Positions 50,408 to 58,459 are shown, counted from the stretch's first letter. The stretch is 64,000 bases of DNA from Agromyces archimandritae (GCF_018024495.1 NZ_CP071696.1:1922001-1986000); one strand, 5' to 3'. Numbers and translations are program-made. The notes: generated by a model from the sequence alone, not told the origin.

Positions 50408-51541
50408 TTAGATGCCGCAGTCCATTCCGGGAGGACAGCTGTAAAGTTCGCCGTCGTATTTGACGATGATGTGGCCGCCACCGATACCGGGAACGATGCC
50501 GCCCTCGATGACAGCGCCGCTGCCGCTGTCGCCGCCGCCACCACTGTCGCCGCCGTCCCAGCTTCCGTCGCTGTCTCCGCTCCAGTCGCCGCTGTCATCG
50601 ACCCAGGCATCTGCTTCGGCCTGAGCGGCCGCTTCCTCGGCGGCGCGCTGTGCGGCGGCGGCTTCTTCGGCCGCTTTCTGCTCGGCTGCCACCGTGGCAT
50701 CGTGGCTTGCGATCAGGCCGCGGGCGGCGGCGATGTAGCGTTCGATCGTCGGCACGTAGGCTGCCCGTTGGTCGGCGTCGGCGGTGATGCTGGTGTCTTC
50801 GGTCGCCTTGACCGGCTTGGTAGGGTCGACGCCCGCGATCTGCTCGACTGCTGCCGTGAACGCCGTGACGGCCTCTGCAGCCGCCTTCGGCTCGTTCTTC
50901 AGCAGGGCGGCGCTCTCATCGGGCACCGCCTCGGCCAGGTCGGCGTAGAGGGCGCTGGCCGCAGTGCTGACCGCCGAGAACGTCTCGGTGAGTTCCTTCG
51001 TGTCGGCGGTGAGAGCCCGGACCGTCTTCGTGTACGCGCGCAGCGCGTCTGCGGCGGCGGTGAACTCTTCGGTGCTCGACGGATCGGCCTTCGGACGTTT
51101 CAGGCTGTCGATCGACGGCTGCTTCACCTGCTCGGCCGCTGCCAGGGCCTTCGTCACTTCGCCGGCCGGCGCCAGCTGCTCGGCGGGGAAGAGCCCGCTC
51201 GCGTCGTGCCCGCCGTCTTTCTGCAGGTCGGCGGCGGCCTTGGCGAGGACGCGGGCGAGTTCGATCTCGGCCAGGCCCTCGGCCCCCGCGTCCCCGAACG
51301 CGGCTACGGCCTGATCGGCATCGGCCACGGCCGTCTCGTAGCCGGACCGTGCAGCACTGTGGGCGACGGCCAGGCCGGTGACGACCGCCGCGACGGCGAG
51401 CACGACCACCGCGATCGCGGCGATGATGAAGGGCTTCTTGGTGGGACGCTTCTTCGACGAGGCGAACACGGCCCGCTTGGACGGGGCGAGTGCTTCGTCG
51501 GCCGGCGGCTCAACGGAGGAGTCGTGGGTGGTCGTGGACAT
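50408..51541 (-). CDS. Membrane-anchored coiled-coil protein with Gly/Asp-rich tail (unknown)
   Basis: A 377-residue protein from the ATG at 51541 (MSTTTHDSSVEPPADEALAP). A lysine-rich stretch (SKKRPTKKP) precedes one helix (FIIAAIAVVVLAVAAVVTGL) at about residues 36-60. The rest is outside the membrane: long helices rich in Ala, Lys and Asp (about 70-300), an EEAAAAQRAAEEAAAQAEA heptad run, then a repetitive Gly/Ser/Asp/Trp tail, and a final YDGELYSCPPGMDCGI with two Cys. No domain was recognised. It could be a surface or cell-envelope adaptor. Confidence 0.65.
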   Translation of the reverse strand: MSTTTHDSSVEPPADEALAPSKRAVFASSKKRPTKKPFIIAAIAVVVLAVAAVVTGLAVAHSAARSGYETAVADADQAVAAFGDAGAEGLAEIELARVLAKAAADLQKDGGHDASGLFPAEQLAPAGEVTKALAAAEQVKQPSIDSLKRPKADPSSTEEFTAAADALRAYTKTVRALTADTKELTETFSAVSTAASALYADLAEAVPDESAALLKNEPKAAAEAVTAFTAAVEQIAGVDPTKPVKATEDTSITADADQRAAYVPTIERYIAAARGLIASHDATVAAEQKAAEEAAAAQRAAEEAAAQAEADAWVDDSGDWSGDSDGSWDGGDSGGGGDSGSGAVIEGGIVPGIGGGHIIVKYDGELYSCPPGMDCGI

Positions 51542-51646
51542 GGGGATGCGGTGTCCTTTCAAGACGCGAGCTCGGGCTCGGGCAACAGGGGTATGTACGA
51601 GTAGACGGGAAAGGGGTTGGTTCATGACGCTGTGCGCGCCGCGCTC

Positions 51647-51908
51647 TCAGACGAGGCCGTTTCGCCGGGCGATCTTCAGCCAGGCTGCGGCCTGGTCCCG
51701 GTCGATACCTGCGGCACGGGCTGTGGCCTTGACGGGGGCCTCGCCGGAGAGTTTCGCGAGCTGATAGACCGGCCATCTCGCTGTCGATGCGGACCGCGAC
51801 GACGTGGTCGATGTACTGGACGAACTCGATGATCTCCCGAGTCCGGCTCGCGAGAGCATGTGCGAGCTCCTGAGCACGGTTCGCTGCGGACGTGAGCTGT
51901 TCGGTCAT
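51647..51908 (-). pseudogene. Small helix-turn-helix-like protein, frameshifted
   Basis: The first part, MTEQLTSAANRAQELAHALA from the ATG at 51908, runs to VRIDSEMAG and then loses coherence. The next frame continues VYQLAKLSGEAPVKATARAA and ends IDRDQAAAWLKIARRNGLV at 51647. Dropping one base near 51774-51780 joins them into an 86-residue protein whose end resembles a helix-turn-helix. No family was recognised. Confidence 0.5.
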
Positions 51909-51948
51909 GCCACCCACATACCCGGTCGTCGGCACGGACGAAATAACA

Positions 51949-51972
51949 CATAACTCTTGCACAAGGGTTATG
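51949..51972. promoter_or_regulatory. Palindrome in the divergent promoter of the 52.0-kb gene
   Basis: CATAACTCTTG-CA-CAAGGGTTATG has 11-bp arms with one mismatch. It lies in an AT-rich 110-bp region between two divergent orphan genes. CTTGCGTTCAAGGGTT, 20 bp further right, repeats the right half. A dimeric regulator site is likely. Confidence 0.55.
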
Positions 51973-52018
51973 TCACTGATACCTTGCGTTCAAGGGTTCA
52001 ATCTATAGGGGATCACTC

Positions 52019-52552
52019 ATGTCCATCAACTTCAAGCTCGACGATCGCCGCCTCGTTGACCACGAAGAAGACGCGTGGGATCGCACATGGATCGGATGGG
52101 CAGAGGACCTCACCGACGACGACGTCTACGAACAGAACCGGGGCGTGTGGCTCCTCGGGCGCCGCTCGCGGAACGAACGGCTCGCGACGTTCTCCTATCA
52201 GGGCGTGGTCAAGGTGGTCGTCGCCATCGACGACTTCGAGTACGTACCAGGTGGCAAGCAAGCCATCATCGGGCGAGTGCTGAGGTCAGGTGACCCCGAC
52301 TACGACCGGCTCATCGGCACGACCGTCGACACCTTCCGGAACCCGGTCACGTACCAAGACGAAGGAGATCGCGAATGCGCGTGTGGCTGCGGCGCCAGCG
52401 TCACAGGGACGGTCACGTTCCTTCCGGGCCACGACCAGCGTGCCGTGCACGACAGGATCAGCAAACAGTGGGGGAGCACCCTGGCGTTCGTCCGCTGGTT
52501 CGACGAGACCTACGGCCGTCCGCAACAGGCATCGACCTCACGCCTCCTCTGA
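52019..52552 (+). CDS. Unknown protein with a CxCGxG module
   Basis: A 177-residue protein starting at the ATG at 52019. The first ~110 residues are acidic (VDHEEDAWDRTWIGWAEDLT) and unrecognised. The C-terminal ~55 residues have ECACGCGASVTGTVTFLPGH near residue 120, then DQRAVHDRISKQWG and FVRWFDETYG. This CxCGxG...FxPGHDxRxxH module is seen in proteins of phages and mobile elements. GGGG precedes the start by 7 bp. Base composition is lower in GC than the core genome, suggesting acquisition. Confidence 0.6.
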   Translation: MSINFKLDDRRLVDHEEDAWDRTWIGWAEDLTDDDVYEQNRGVWLLGRRSRNERLATFSYQGVVKVVVAIDDFEYVPGGKQAIIGRVLRSGDPDYDRLIGTTVDTFRNPVTYQDEGDRECACGCGASVTGTVTFLPGHDQRAVHDRISKQWGSTLAFVRWFDETYGRPQQASTSRLL

Positions 52553-53113
52553 CCAGTACGCAGCACATCCGTCGTGGCTGACGAACTGCATCCCTCCATA
52601 GACGTGCATGAGCAGAAGCTCCTCCCAGGTCGAGGGGCCGTCGGATCCGAAAGGGCTGCCGATCTCGACGACAGACTCGAAATCGCACATCGGTCCGATC
52701 ATGCTTCCAGGGGCCAGGGGATGACGGCGCGTGATCGGCTCGTCGTCGCAGTGCTCGCAGGTCTCCAACGCCGCGAGCGGCAGAGCATTGAGGCTGCCCG
52801 TGTGCGGGAACTCATCATTGATCCAGGTATCCAGGGCCTCAAGCCGGGCGTCCTCATACCGGTCCACGCTGCTCCAGCTGACGAAGCTCGCCAGCTTCGG
52901 CGTCACGAACTCCCAGTACCGGACCTGCCTGACAGGCGTGCCGGCCTCGCGGAGTGAGATGCCCAGGCGAGGATCGAGCTCACCCGTGATCCGCTCCATC
53001 TCGGCATGGATGAGAGCGCTGTGACCTGTGAACCGTGAGAATGCCGCCTCGACGCTCAGGTAGGGCAGCACCCTGGTGACGAGTGCGCCTTCGGCGTTCA
53101 CGAACCGGAACAT
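52538..53113 (-). CDS. Unknown protein (accessory island), 191 aa
   Basis: Read from the ATG at 53113 (MFRFVNAEGALVTRVLPYLS). VRYWEFVTPKLASFVSWSSV near residue 80, then CEHCDDEPITRRHPLAPGSM near 127 with a CxxC pair, and MHVYGGMQFVSHDGCAAYW at the end are visible. No family was recognised. Its last 15 bp overlap the end of the gene at 52019. The frame is open upstream to 53428, parallel to the end of the next gene, so the two frames might once have been one gene joined by a lost base. Confidence 0.5.
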   Translation of the reverse strand: MFRFVNAEGALVTRVLPYLSVEAAFSRFTGHSALIHAEMERITGELDPRLGISLREAGTPVRQVRYWEFVTPKLASFVSWSSVDRYEDARLEALDTWINDEFPHTGSLNALPLAALETCEHCDDEPITRRHPLAPGSMIGPMCDFESVVEIGSPFGSDGPSTWEELLLMHVYGGMQFVSHDGCAAYWSEEA

Positions 53114-53129
53114 GTCCCCGTTCACCCCG

Positions 53130-53597
53130 TCAGCGACATCGCCGTTGAGGAGGCCGGGCGCGGACGTGGCCGCCGAGGGCGTCGGGAACCGTTGGAGACC
53201 GCGTCCAGCCGTTCGGCACCCTCGGCTCGTCGTTCCAGGCGATCGGGTTGCCCCAGAGTGCGCCCCGGATCGGATCAAGAATGCGATGTGAGGCGTTACC
53301 GTGCGGGTCGCTATGCCAGCGCAGTGCTCCGCCTTCGACGTCGTGCGCGAAGAAGCCCCCGACGATGACATCGCCATCCTCGTGCGCAGCGGCCTTGGCT
53401 TCCGCCATCGTCGCGAATGCGGGGCCAACTGCGTCTGGAAAATAGTCGTACTGATCCCAGTTGAGAAGCATGTGCTTCGCCGGCTGATGCTCGCTCATCG
53501 GCGAGGGATATCCCAGGGCTCGCAACGCCTCGGTGTACTTCACAACGTGGTCTCGCATGTACGCGCGGACGATGGCCTTGTGGTTTGTGCTTGTCAT
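53130..53597 (-). CDS. Unknown protein (accessory island), 155 aa
   Basis: From MTSTNHKAIVRAYMRDHVVK at 53597. AKHMLLNWDQYDYFPDAVG near residue 40 and MAEAKAAAHEDGDVIVGGFF near 64 look like an intact soluble protein. The last ~20 residues (GGHVRARPPQRRCR) are arginine-rich and may be out of frame. It stops 17 bp before the next start, consistent with either an operon or a broken longer gene. No family was recognised. Confidence 0.5.
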   Translation of the reverse strand: MTSTNHKAIVRAYMRDHVVKYTEALRALGYPSPMSEHQPAKHMLLNWDQYDYFPDAVGPAFATMAEAKAAAHEDGDVIVGGFFAHDVEGGALRWHSDPHGNASHRILDPIRGALWGNPIAWNDEPRVPNGWTRSPTVPDALGGHVRARPPQRRCR

Positions 53598-53704
53598 TCA
53601 GGTGCTCCAAGAGACACGCGACTTCCCCGTGCCTGTCGCCGGTCCGTCAGGGTGCTAGGTGACACCGTCCCCGTGACATTACCCATGTGCAGCTCGGTCC
53701 ATAA

Positions 53705-53812
53705 GTCGCCCAGACGGTGCGGGATCCTGTCGACGGGCAGGCGGTCACGACGACGTACGCGTATGAGGGTGCAGGCCCCCACCAAGTCACCGAGACGGTC
53801 ACGGCCGGTGCG
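53705..53812 (+). pseudogene. Fragment of an RHS/YD-repeat protein
   Basis: A short + strand frame reads VAQTVRDPVDGQAVTTTYAY then EGAGPHQVTETVTAGA. TTYxYEGAGPHQVT is the typical sequence of RHS/YD repeats just before the toxin-bearing core in actinobacterial polymorphic toxins. Stops close it on both sides and no start is present. It is the remains of a much larger secreted toxin gene. The surrounding 53598-53983 holds no other supported gene. Confidence 0.6.
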
Positions 53813-53983
53813 ACCACCGCTCATCGCCGCTGCCGGTGCGGGGCCTTCCCTGGAGGGCGTCATCGATGAAGACGCGGGGCTGGCAGGTTCGGCCCTCCTG
53901 GATTGACCTGCCGAGACTTCGCTCGTCGCTGCCGGGCGAGCGCCAGGGGGGTGACCGATGTATCTGAACGGGGGAGCGGCAGC

Positions 53984-54387
53984 TCACGCGGCGACGTACT
54001 CCTGACGGACCTGGCCGTCCGTGGCCGCCTGGAGGTGGCCGAAGTCTCGGTTGGAGTTCAGGATGACGGCGTCGTTGACGACCGCGTAGGCGGCGATGAG
54101 GCAGTCGAAGGCCGCCGCGGCGCGCACCATCCCGTTCTGCCAGAGCGCGTGCTGGATGTCGAGCGCCTGCTGCTGGGAGGGGTGTTCCCATGCCGGAAGG
54201 AAGCCGTCCATGTCGTCTCGGAACTGGAGGTACTCCTCGGGCGATCTGGCCGAGTGGCAGTACTCGAGCACCTGCGGCGGGCAGGTGATGATGAGATGGC
54301 CCGGTGAGATCTCCCGCAGACGCTCGGCGATCCGGAGGCTCCGGCCGGCCTTCTGCCACACGCTGTTGTCGACGAGGAGGTCGTCAC
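53984..54387 (-). pseudogene. vapC: PIN-domain toxin (VapC-like), frame break at its start
   Basis: The PIN frame reads DLLVDNSVWQKAGRSLRIAE and continues to VNDAVILNSNRDFGHLQAAT and a stop at 53984. The first Asp of LLVD and the ND/NRDF region are the acidic metal site of VapC RNases. The expected start, a GTG at 54387 overlapping the vapB stop (GTGA), is one base out of frame. Adding one G after GTGAC would give VTDLLVDNSVW and a 134-residue protein. A GTG at 54361 could start a shorter form lacking the first acidic residue. Confidence 0.78.
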
Positions 54388-54602
54388 GCGTTCGTGTCGG
54401 TCGGGGCCTGTGTCGGTGCGTCGATCTGATCGGGCTCGAATCGGCGCGCGATGATGCGTTCTGCAGCCGAGGGCTGGCGGCGGCGCACCGCGATCAGGGT
54501 GCGAAGCGCCAGATCGACGACTTCTCGGTTCGAGGCGGCGCCGGTGAGCTCTTTGGCCTGCCGGAGGTCGTTCTGGTCGATGTCGATCGATGTGATGGCC
54601 AT
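54384..54602 (-). CDS. vapB: VapB-type antitoxin
   Basis: A 72-residue protein from the ATG at 54602, preceded by GAAGGAGGTGTC, an ideal ribosome site. MAITSIDIDQNDLRQAKELT and TGAASNREVVDLALRTLIAV form the ribbon-helix-helix-type antitoxin core, and a flexible end (PDQIDAPTQAPTDTN) would cover the toxin. It is co-transcribed with the PIN gene that it overlaps by 4 bp. The pair should repress its own promoter through the palindrome at 54617-54634. Confidence 0.85.
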   Translation of the reverse strand: MAITSIDIDQNDLRQAKELTGAASNREVVDLALRTLIAVRRRQPSAAERIIARRFEPDQIDAPTQAPTDTNA

Positions 54603-54616
54603 GACACCTCCTTCTC

Positions 54617-54634
54617 TATATAGCCACGTATATA
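54617..54634. promoter_or_regulatory. Palindromic operator of vapBC
   Basis: TATATA-GCCACG-TATATA, with perfect 6-bp arms, lies 14 bp upstream of vapB in a very AT-rich patch that also supplies likely -10 sequence. VapB-type repressors bind such short inverted repeats. Confidence 0.6.
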
Positions 54635-54665
54635 TCTGACTCGCGAAGGGGCGCCGGGCCACTCC

Positions 54666-55697
54666 CTACGGCACCACGACCGCGCGACCGCGGAGCTCGC
54701 CGTCGTGCAGTTTGCGGTAGGCCTCGGGGGCGTCGTCGAGCGAGAAGACCTCGGTTTCGACCTTCACGAGGCCCTTGCGGGCGAGCTCGAACACCTCGAA
54801 CAGTTCCGAACGCGACCCCCAGTACGGCGCTCGCACCGTCGAATCGTAGGGTGCGGCCAGGATGCCGGCCGGCACCGCCCCCGCGCCCACGCCGACGACG
54901 ACGTGGTCGCCCTCGACTGCGACGACCGCGTGCCCGAGGTCGAGGGTCGGCTGGATCGCGACGAAATCGAACACCGCCTGCACGCCCTGCGGGGCGACGC
55001 CGCGGATCTTCTCGGCCGCCGACGCATCCGAGGCGAACGCCTCGTGCGCGCCGACCTCCTTCGCGAGCGCAAGCTTCTCCTCGCCCACATCGAGGGCGAT
55101 GACCGTCGCCGGCGTGATCGCCCTGAGGATCTGGATCGCGACATGCCCGAGGCCGCCGGCGCCGATGACGACCGCCGTCGAACCCGGCACGAGCTTCGGC
55201 AGCGACATCTTGATCGCGTGGTACGGCGTCAGCCCGGCATCCGTCAGCGCGACGTTCTGCACCGGATCCAGGTCGCCGAGCGGCAGCAGGAACCGCGCAT
55301 CCGGCACGATCAGGTACTCCGCCATCGCCCCAGGCGCCCCCAGCCCGGGCGGGGCGATGCCGAGCTCCGCGGCCCGCTCGCAATAGTTCTCCTTGCCCTG
55401 CGCGCAGTGGTAGCAGCGCCCGCACCCCTGTGGCCCGTACACGGCGACCGAATCGCCGATCGCGACCCCGGTGACACTGGTGCCCACGGCATCCACGACC
55501 CCCGCACCCTCATGCCCCAGCGTCAGCGGCAACCCGTACCCGTACTGCTCGGCGGTCAGGCTCATCAGAAAGCTGTCGGAATGGCAGGCGCCGGCCGCGG
55601 TGATGCGCAACCGCACCTCGCCCGGGCCGGGCTCGGGTGTGTCGATCTCGACGAGTTCCGGCGCGGCGCCGATCTCGCGGTACTGGAGTGCTCTCAT
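54666..55697 (-). CDS. Zinc-dependent alcohol dehydrogenase (MDR family)
   Basis: A 343-residue enzyme from the ATG at 55697 (MRALQYREIGAAPELVEIDT). AGACHSDSFLM near residue 36 has the catalytic Cys, LGHEGAGVVDAVG near 59 the catalytic His-Glu, and GRCYHCAQGKENYC near 92 the structural zinc cysteines. VVIGAGGLGHVAIQILRA near 172 is the NAD-binding fold. It is a typical class III-like or NAD-linked ADH. It stands alone to the right of the accessory island. Confidence 0.93.
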   Translation of the reverse strand: MRALQYREIGAAPELVEIDTPEPGPGEVRLRITAAGACHSDSFLMSLTAEQYGYGLPLTLGHEGAGVVDAVGTSVTGVAIGDSVAVYGPQGCGRCYHCAQGKENYCERAAELGIAPPGLGAPGAMAEYLIVPDARFLLPLGDLDPVQNVALTDAGLTPYHAIKMSLPKLVPGSTAVVIGAGGLGHVAIQILRAITPATVIALDVGEEKLALAKEVGAHEAFASDASAAEKIRGVAPQGVQAVFDFVAIQPTLDLGHAVVAVEGDHVVVGVGAGAVPAGILAAPYDSTVRAPYWGSRSELFEVFELARKGLVKVETEVFSLDDAPEAYRKLHDGELRGRAVVVP

Positions 55698-55795
55698 CGT
55701 GTCCCCCTCGGACGATTGCTTCCAGTCTGCCCGGGCGAGGCGCGAAGGGCCAGAGTCGGGTGGAATGCCGGGGCGAGTGGATGCCGGGCCGCGCC

Positions 55796-56704
55796 CTACG
55801 GCTTCAGCCGGATCGGCCGGGCGTCGCGCGTCTCGTCGAGCTCGACGAGGGCGTGCTGCGCCTTCACGAACGCCGAGAACGAGGAGTAGCCGAGGGCGCG
55901 CTCCTGGAACGACGGATCCATCCTGAGCATCTGGTTTTTCACCGCGCCCGACGGCTGCCAGTCCTCGTCGTTCTTCGACGCGAGCAGCTCGAGGGCGCGC
56001 GCCAAGAGGTCTGCGGCGGACTCGTCGGGCGTCGGCTTCTTGCGGGAACGGCGGCGCTTGCCGGCGGGGGTGGATGCGGCATCCACTGCGGGGGAAGCCG
56101 CCGCCTCGGCCTGTGCGCTCGCCCGCCGCGTCACCCCCGGCAGGGCGTCGTAGTCGGCGAACTCGTCGCACGCCGCCGCGAGCGCCCGGCTCGTCGACCC
56201 GGCCACGCCGACGCCGACGACATAGCGGCCGAGGAGGCGCGCCCGCTGCGCGAGTGCGATGTAGTCGCTGTCGCCGGCGACGATGACGACATGGGTGAGG
56301 TCGTCGAGGCGGAACAGGTCTTCGACGACGTCGATCGACAGGCGGATGTCGGCGCCGTTCTTGAACGAGGCGACGACGGGGAACAGCTGCACGAGATCCA
56401 CCGCGCGGTCGATCAGCTGATTGCGGTACGACGCGTTCACCGGCACCGACCAGTCGGCATACGCACGACTGATCGCCAACGGCCCGAAACTCGTCGCGAA
56501 ATCGAGGATCGCACCCACATCGACGGTGGCGGCATCGACCCGGTCGTCGAGCTGCGCATCGTCGTCGGCGGATGCCGGAGACCACCCGCGCGCGTTGTCG
56601 CGTCGCCACCGGTCGCGCCCGTGCAGCTGGTCGTAGCGCGAGATGACGATGTTGTCGAAGTCGATGTAGATCGCGACCCGCGCGTCGGCGGTGGATGCCG
56701 TCAT
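55796..56704 (-). CDS. NYN-domain RNase-like protein with OST-HTH/LOTUS domain
   Basis: A 302-residue protein. ARVAIYIDFDNIVISRYDQL near residue 8 is the NYN (PIN-like) start with acidic DFDN, FKNGADIRLSIDVVEDL near 113 and VIVAGDSDYIALAQRARLLG near 138 give the remaining metal-site acids. After a Lys/Arg-rich linker (GKRRRSRKKP), the end (MLRMDPSFQERALGYSSFSA) matches an OST-HTH/LOTUS module. Together they suggest a nuclease that binds specific RNA. Function in actinobacteria is not established. Confidence 0.87.
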   Translation of the reverse strand: MTASTADARVAIYIDFDNIVISRYDQLHGRDRWRRDNARGWSPASADDDAQLDDRVDAATVDVGAILDFATSFGPLAISRAYADWSVPVNASYRNQLIDRAVDLVQLFPVVASFKNGADIRLSIDVVEDLFRLDDLTHVVIVAGDSDYIALAQRARLLGRYVVGVGVAGSTSRALAAACDEFADYDALPGVTRRASAQAEAAASPAVDAASTPAGKRRRSRKKPTPDESAADLLARALELLASKNDEDWQPSGAVKNQMLRMDPSFQERALGYSSFSAFVKAQHALVELDETRDARPIRLKP

Positions 56705-57048
56705 GCTGCCCCCTCGGTGCGGCGCCGCCCGACGCCCGTTCCGAGCTTACGCGCCCGCGGCGGCTGCGTGTGGCAGCCCGGTACACGCCGCGATACCCCA
56801 CTGGATCCTGTCGTGATGAGGGATCGCACGACCGAGTTCGACGCCCGGTAGAAAACCGGTTGAAAAGGGGTCGCTCAAGGGTGCCCCTGTCATGGGCTTC
56901 CGCAGAATGGATAGGAACAGCCTGAGGAATCTTCACGCTGTTCGGTGTGACAAGAACTCGAATCAGCTCACACCATTGTCGATGCGTTCGGCATCTGCAG
57001 CAAGTACCCCGTTCGCGCTGCAATCCCACCCCAGTACGAAGGACAGAC
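56705..57048. promoter_or_regulatory. Long leader and promoter region of the SipW/TasA-like operon
   Basis: About 340 bp without a supported gene. AAAACCGGTTGAAAAGGGG near 56851-56870 contains the palindrome AACCGGTT and is unusually AT-rich for the window, so it is a good candidate for a regulator site. A possible long untranslated leader follows, ending in AAGGACAGAC just before the ATG at 57049. No sigma factor site can be set with certainty. Confidence 0.5.
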
Positions 57049-57684
57049 ATGGAAACCCCCAACACTCAGAAGTCCGCTGGCAAGAAGCGGATCCTCCTTG
57101 CCGGTGGCGCGGTTCTCGCTGCCGGCGCGCTCGCGACTGCTGCGGCCTTCACCGACTTCGCCAACCTGAACCTCGGTACTGGTGCCGACGGGTCGGGTAT
57201 CGGTGGCGATAACCGATTCAACATCCAGGTCGTCGGTACGGATGCCGAGGGCAACCCGGAGCCGGGTACGTGGCAGGAGGCCAACACGGCCGAAGGTGTC
57301 GACATCCTGGTTCCGGGTGCGGACACCATCACGCCCGGTGACACCGTCTCGGTCGAGATCCCGTTCCGGAACGAGAGCCCGAAGCTGTCGGCCGATATCG
57401 CGTTCAGCATTCAGGAGATCACGGGTAAGACCTCGGGCGCCGGCATCCGCGACGCTCTGCGGTACACGGTGCTGCTTGATGGCGAGGATGTGGACCCGGC
57501 TGGGGCGCACACGCTGGCGAGCACTCAGAGCCTTGATCTGGGTCAGTTCGCAACCGGCGAGCAGGGCGTCATCGAGCTGGAGATCTCGCTTCCCGATCAG
57601 GGCAGTGCTGCGGCCAACAATGCTCTGAACGGGCAGACCGCGTACGTCCAGGCCCACTTCGACGCGACCTCGGTCACGCCGTAA
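57049..57684 (+). CDS. SipW-type exported protein, TasA-like (probable major subunit)
   Basis: A 211-residue exported protein. The ATG at 57049 follows AAGGACAGAC. The leader (KSAGKKRILLAGGAVLAAGA) ends not in a normal AXA site but in ATAAAFTDFANLNLG, the AxFxD-type pattern of SipW-processed proteins such as TasA and camelysin. The mature part is a beta-rich domain with PFRNESPKLSADIAFSIQEI near residue 104 and no Cys. It is the first gene of the operon, is followed by two hairpins, and uses fewer rare codons than its neighbours, consistent with high expression. Fibre-forming function is inferred. Confidence 0.75.
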   Translation: METPNTQKSAGKKRILLAGGAVLAAGALATAAAFTDFANLNLGTGADGSGIGGDNRFNIQVVGTDAEGNPEPGTWQEANTAEGVDILVPGADTITPGDTVSVEIPFRNESPKLSADIAFSIQEITGKTSGAGIRDALRYTVLLDGEDVDPAGAHTLASTQSLDLGQFATGEQGVIELEISLPDQGSAAANNALNGQTAYVQAHFDATSVTP

Positions 57685-57691
57685 TCCGACC

Positions 57692-57791
57692 GGCGGAAGC
57701 GGGTCGCCCCCAAGGCCCGAGCGCTTCCGCCGCCTCGAGCAGGGCCGGCCGGACCAGCCCGGTGCACCGTGGTGCACGGTCCGGTCGGCCC
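57692..57791 (+). terminator. Double hairpin after the first SipW-type gene (attenuator)
   Basis: Hairpin 1: GGCGGAAGCG (57692-57701) with CGCTTCCGCC (57722-57731), perfect 10-bp arms. Hairpin 2: GGGCCGGCCGGACC (57742-57755) with GGTCCGGTCGGCCC (57778-57791), 13 of 14 paired, with GTGCAC/GTGCAC pairing inside the loop. They lie between the first and second gene. Partial termination, or protection of the first mRNA segment, would make the first product the most abundant. Confidence 0.7.
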
Positions 57792-57835
57792 TGCCCCTCC
57801 TCCAGGATCGATACCCCGAAAGGGTTCAGCTCCCT

Positions 57836-58459
57836 ATGAAGTCTCCCCGTGCAGGTCTGGTGCGCACGCTGATCGCCGGTGGCGCGCTTGCCGCGTGCGG
57901 CGTCGCGTTGACGGCGGCCGCGTTGAGCGACAGTGCGAGCGTCGATGTCGAGATGGACGGTTCGGCGAACCGGTTCGACATCGTCGTGGCCGGTCGATAC
58001 GGTGATGCCGCCAGCACGTGGGTGCCCTCGGCCGGGCAGTGGCGGCAGGGTAATCCGGGTGCGTATGAGATTCCGGTGGCAGGTGAGGATGCTCGTCTGC
58101 TGCTTCCCGGGTCCCATATCGATGGCAGGATCGCCGTGAAGAACGACAGCCCGCGGTTGACGGGTCTGCTGACGTTGTCGATCCTGGACCCGCAGCCTCG
58201 GGGGTCTGAGCTCGACCCGGGGACGGGGAACTTCGTCGAACTGTTCGACCAGCTCATCTTCACCGTCCGTGAGGGCCAGACGGTACGGATCGACCATGTT
58301 CCGGCCGATCAGCTCGCCTCGTATGTGTGGGCCGAACCCTTCGCGCCTGGCGAGGAGAAGATCCTGGACGTCTCGATCGAGATGTCCGAGGCTGCCGATA
58401 ACCGTTGGCAGCTCGCTTCGACCGAGGTGCTCTTTGCTTTCGGGGCGGTGACGCCGTGA
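57836..58459 (+). CDS. SipW-type exported protein 2
   Basis: A 207-residue protein starting at the ATG at 57836. The leader (VRTLIAGGALAACGVALTAA) runs into ALSDSASVDVEMDGSANRF, matching the layout of the first protein (FTDFANLNLG...). A shared mature region is recognisable: HIDGRIAVKNDSPRLTGLLT resembles PFRNESPKLSADIAF of protein 1. The end FGAVTP also resembles ATSVTP. It is thus a paralogue. Its stop overlaps the next start (GTGA). Confidence 0.72.
   Translation: MKSPRAGLVRTLIAGGALAACGVALTAAALSDSASVDVEMDGSANRFDIVVAGRYGDAASTWVPSAGQWRQGNPGAYEIPVAGEDARLLLPGSHIDGRIAVKNDSPRLTGLLTLSILDPQPRGSELDPGTGNFVELFDQLIFTVREGQTVRIDHVPADQLASYVWAEPFAPGEEKILDVSIEMSEAADNRWQLASTEVLFAFGAVTP

Noticed and set aside
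52538..53428. A single 296-residue protein in this frame
   Set aside because: The first ~105 residues are Ser/Arg/Thr-rich and overlap, out of phase, a better frame with a good start at 53597; the credible part begins at 53113.
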